Part shown: in pieces, positions 63,636 through 64,000 of the stretch
How positions within the stretch are numbered: position 1 is the first letter of the stretch
Layout: each line of letters begins with the position of its first letter
NCBI GenBank assembly: GCA_947501045.1
Contig: CANMUI010000002.1
Span: forward strand, 248,001 to 312,000
Source of the DNA: an uncultured Psychrobacter sp.
Lineage (GTDB): Bacteria > Pseudomonadota > Gammaproteobacteria > Pseudomonadales > Moraxellaceae
Direction: 5' to 3'
DNA length: 64,000 nucleotides
The notes under the pieces: model-generated
Databases searched by the model: none
What the model saw: the letters and a program-made list of their open reading frames with translations, nothing else
What the model was told of the DNA's origin: nothing
Made by a program: the position numbers and the translations under genes

Positions 63636-64000
63636 ATGAACGATATGAACGATATAAGCGATACCTCTTATACCGCTTTGAGCCGTGATCAAATAGCCGA
63701 GCGCGCGGCAGAGGATATTCCAGATGGTGCCTATGTCAATTTAGGCATCGGTCTACCTACCAAGATCGCCAAGTATTTACCTGATGACAAAGAAGTATTT
63801 TTGCATTCAGAAAATGGGCTATTAGCGTTTGGCCCGCCGCCCGCCAAAGGCGAAGAAGATCCCGAGCTTATCAATGCCGGTAAAGAGTATGTTACCTTGC
63901 TAGATGGCGGTAGCTTTTTTCATCACGGCGACTCTTTTGCTATGATGCGCGGCGGTCATATCGACATTTGCGTATTAGGCGCTTTTCAGGTCGCGGCCAA
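63636..64000 (+). CDS. catJ: 3-oxoadipate CoA-transferase, subunit B (cut by window edge)
   Basis: The frame opens at ATG 63636 behind AAGGAGC and runs off the right edge after about 121 codons. It reads SRDQIAERAAEDIPDGAYVN, LGIGLPTKIAKYLP and LHSENGLLAFGP, including the catalytic Glu of S-E-N-G, then DGGSFFHHGDSFAMMRGGHI. This is the start of PcaJ/CatJ. It completes the transferase begun by catI. Further cat genes (thiolase, enol-lactonase) are expected beyond the edge but not seen. Confidence 0.93.
   Translation, partial: MNDMNDISDTSYTALSRDQIAERAAEDIPDGAYVNLGIGLPTKIAKYLPDDKEVFLHSENGLLAFGPPPAKGEEDPELINAGKEYVTLLDGGSFFHHGDSFAMMRGGHIDICVLGAFQVAA

Overview
The window is a chromosomal segment of a moderately low-GC gammaproteobacterium, most likely a Moraxellaceae member such as Psychrobacter (inference). 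The basis is the DcaP-type porins, the CatM/BenM-style LysR gene and operator in front of cat/ben genes, the pqqABCDE cluster and the AT-leaning base composition. I see no tRNA, rRNA, transposase, integrase, CRISPR array or replication origin. Two genes run off the edges: a CorA-like transporter at the left and the CoA-transferase subunit B (catJ/pcaJ) at the right.

Region 1 (1-12.7 kb) is envelope, redox and metal biology. It holds a PepSY protein, a DgkA/PAP2 lipid-phosphate pair, a truncated YceI gene, and an operon of tri-haem cytochrome c, Tat-exported flavin amine oxidase and cytochrome c lipoprotein. A PmrAB/QseBC-like two-component system and a CadR/PbrR-controlled heavy-metal ATPase follow. 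Direct repeats of the CTTAAx-N5-CTTAAx type precede the PepSY gene, dgkA and the two-component system, suggesting one regulon. The two-component system is preceded by the leader and last codons of a deleted PepSY gene.

Region 2 (12.7-25.1 kb) is PQQ biology: a membrane-bound PQQ glucose/quinate-type dehydrogenase, a PQQ sorbosone-type dehydrogenase with a membrane partner, and pqqA (24 codons), B, C, D, E plus an M19 dipeptidase. An NAD malic enzyme and a nitronate monooxygenase remnant follow.

Region 3 (25.1-37.5 kb) is a CoA-dependent beta-oxidation module between two DcaP-like porins: thioesterase, acyl-CoA ligase, thiolase, 3-hydroxyacyl-CoA dehydrogenase, enoyl-CoA hydratase and acyl-CoA dehydrogenase. 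It also holds an aromatic-acid MFS transporter and an IclR regulator.

Region 4 (37.7-53.6 kb) is a complete dioxygenase plus meta-cleavage pathway: four-component Rieske dioxygenase, diol dehydrogenase, extradiol dioxygenase, hydrolase, hydratase, aldolase and acylating acetaldehyde dehydrogenase. A feruloyl-CoA-synthetase-like ligase and a nitronate monooxygenase-like flavoprotein are embedded in it. A divergent TetR gene, two orphan TRAP substrate-binding lipoproteins and a flavin reductase lie next to it.

Region 5 (53.7-64 kb) is the benzoate/catechol ortho pathway, LysR-catBCA-benABCDE-catIJ, with a perfect ATAC-N7-GTAT operator. Regions 3 to 5 could form one funnel (inference): carboxylated aromatics are taken up by porin and MFS transporter, side chains are removed as CoA esters or rings opened by the meta route, and benzoate is finished through catechol and beta-ketoadipate.
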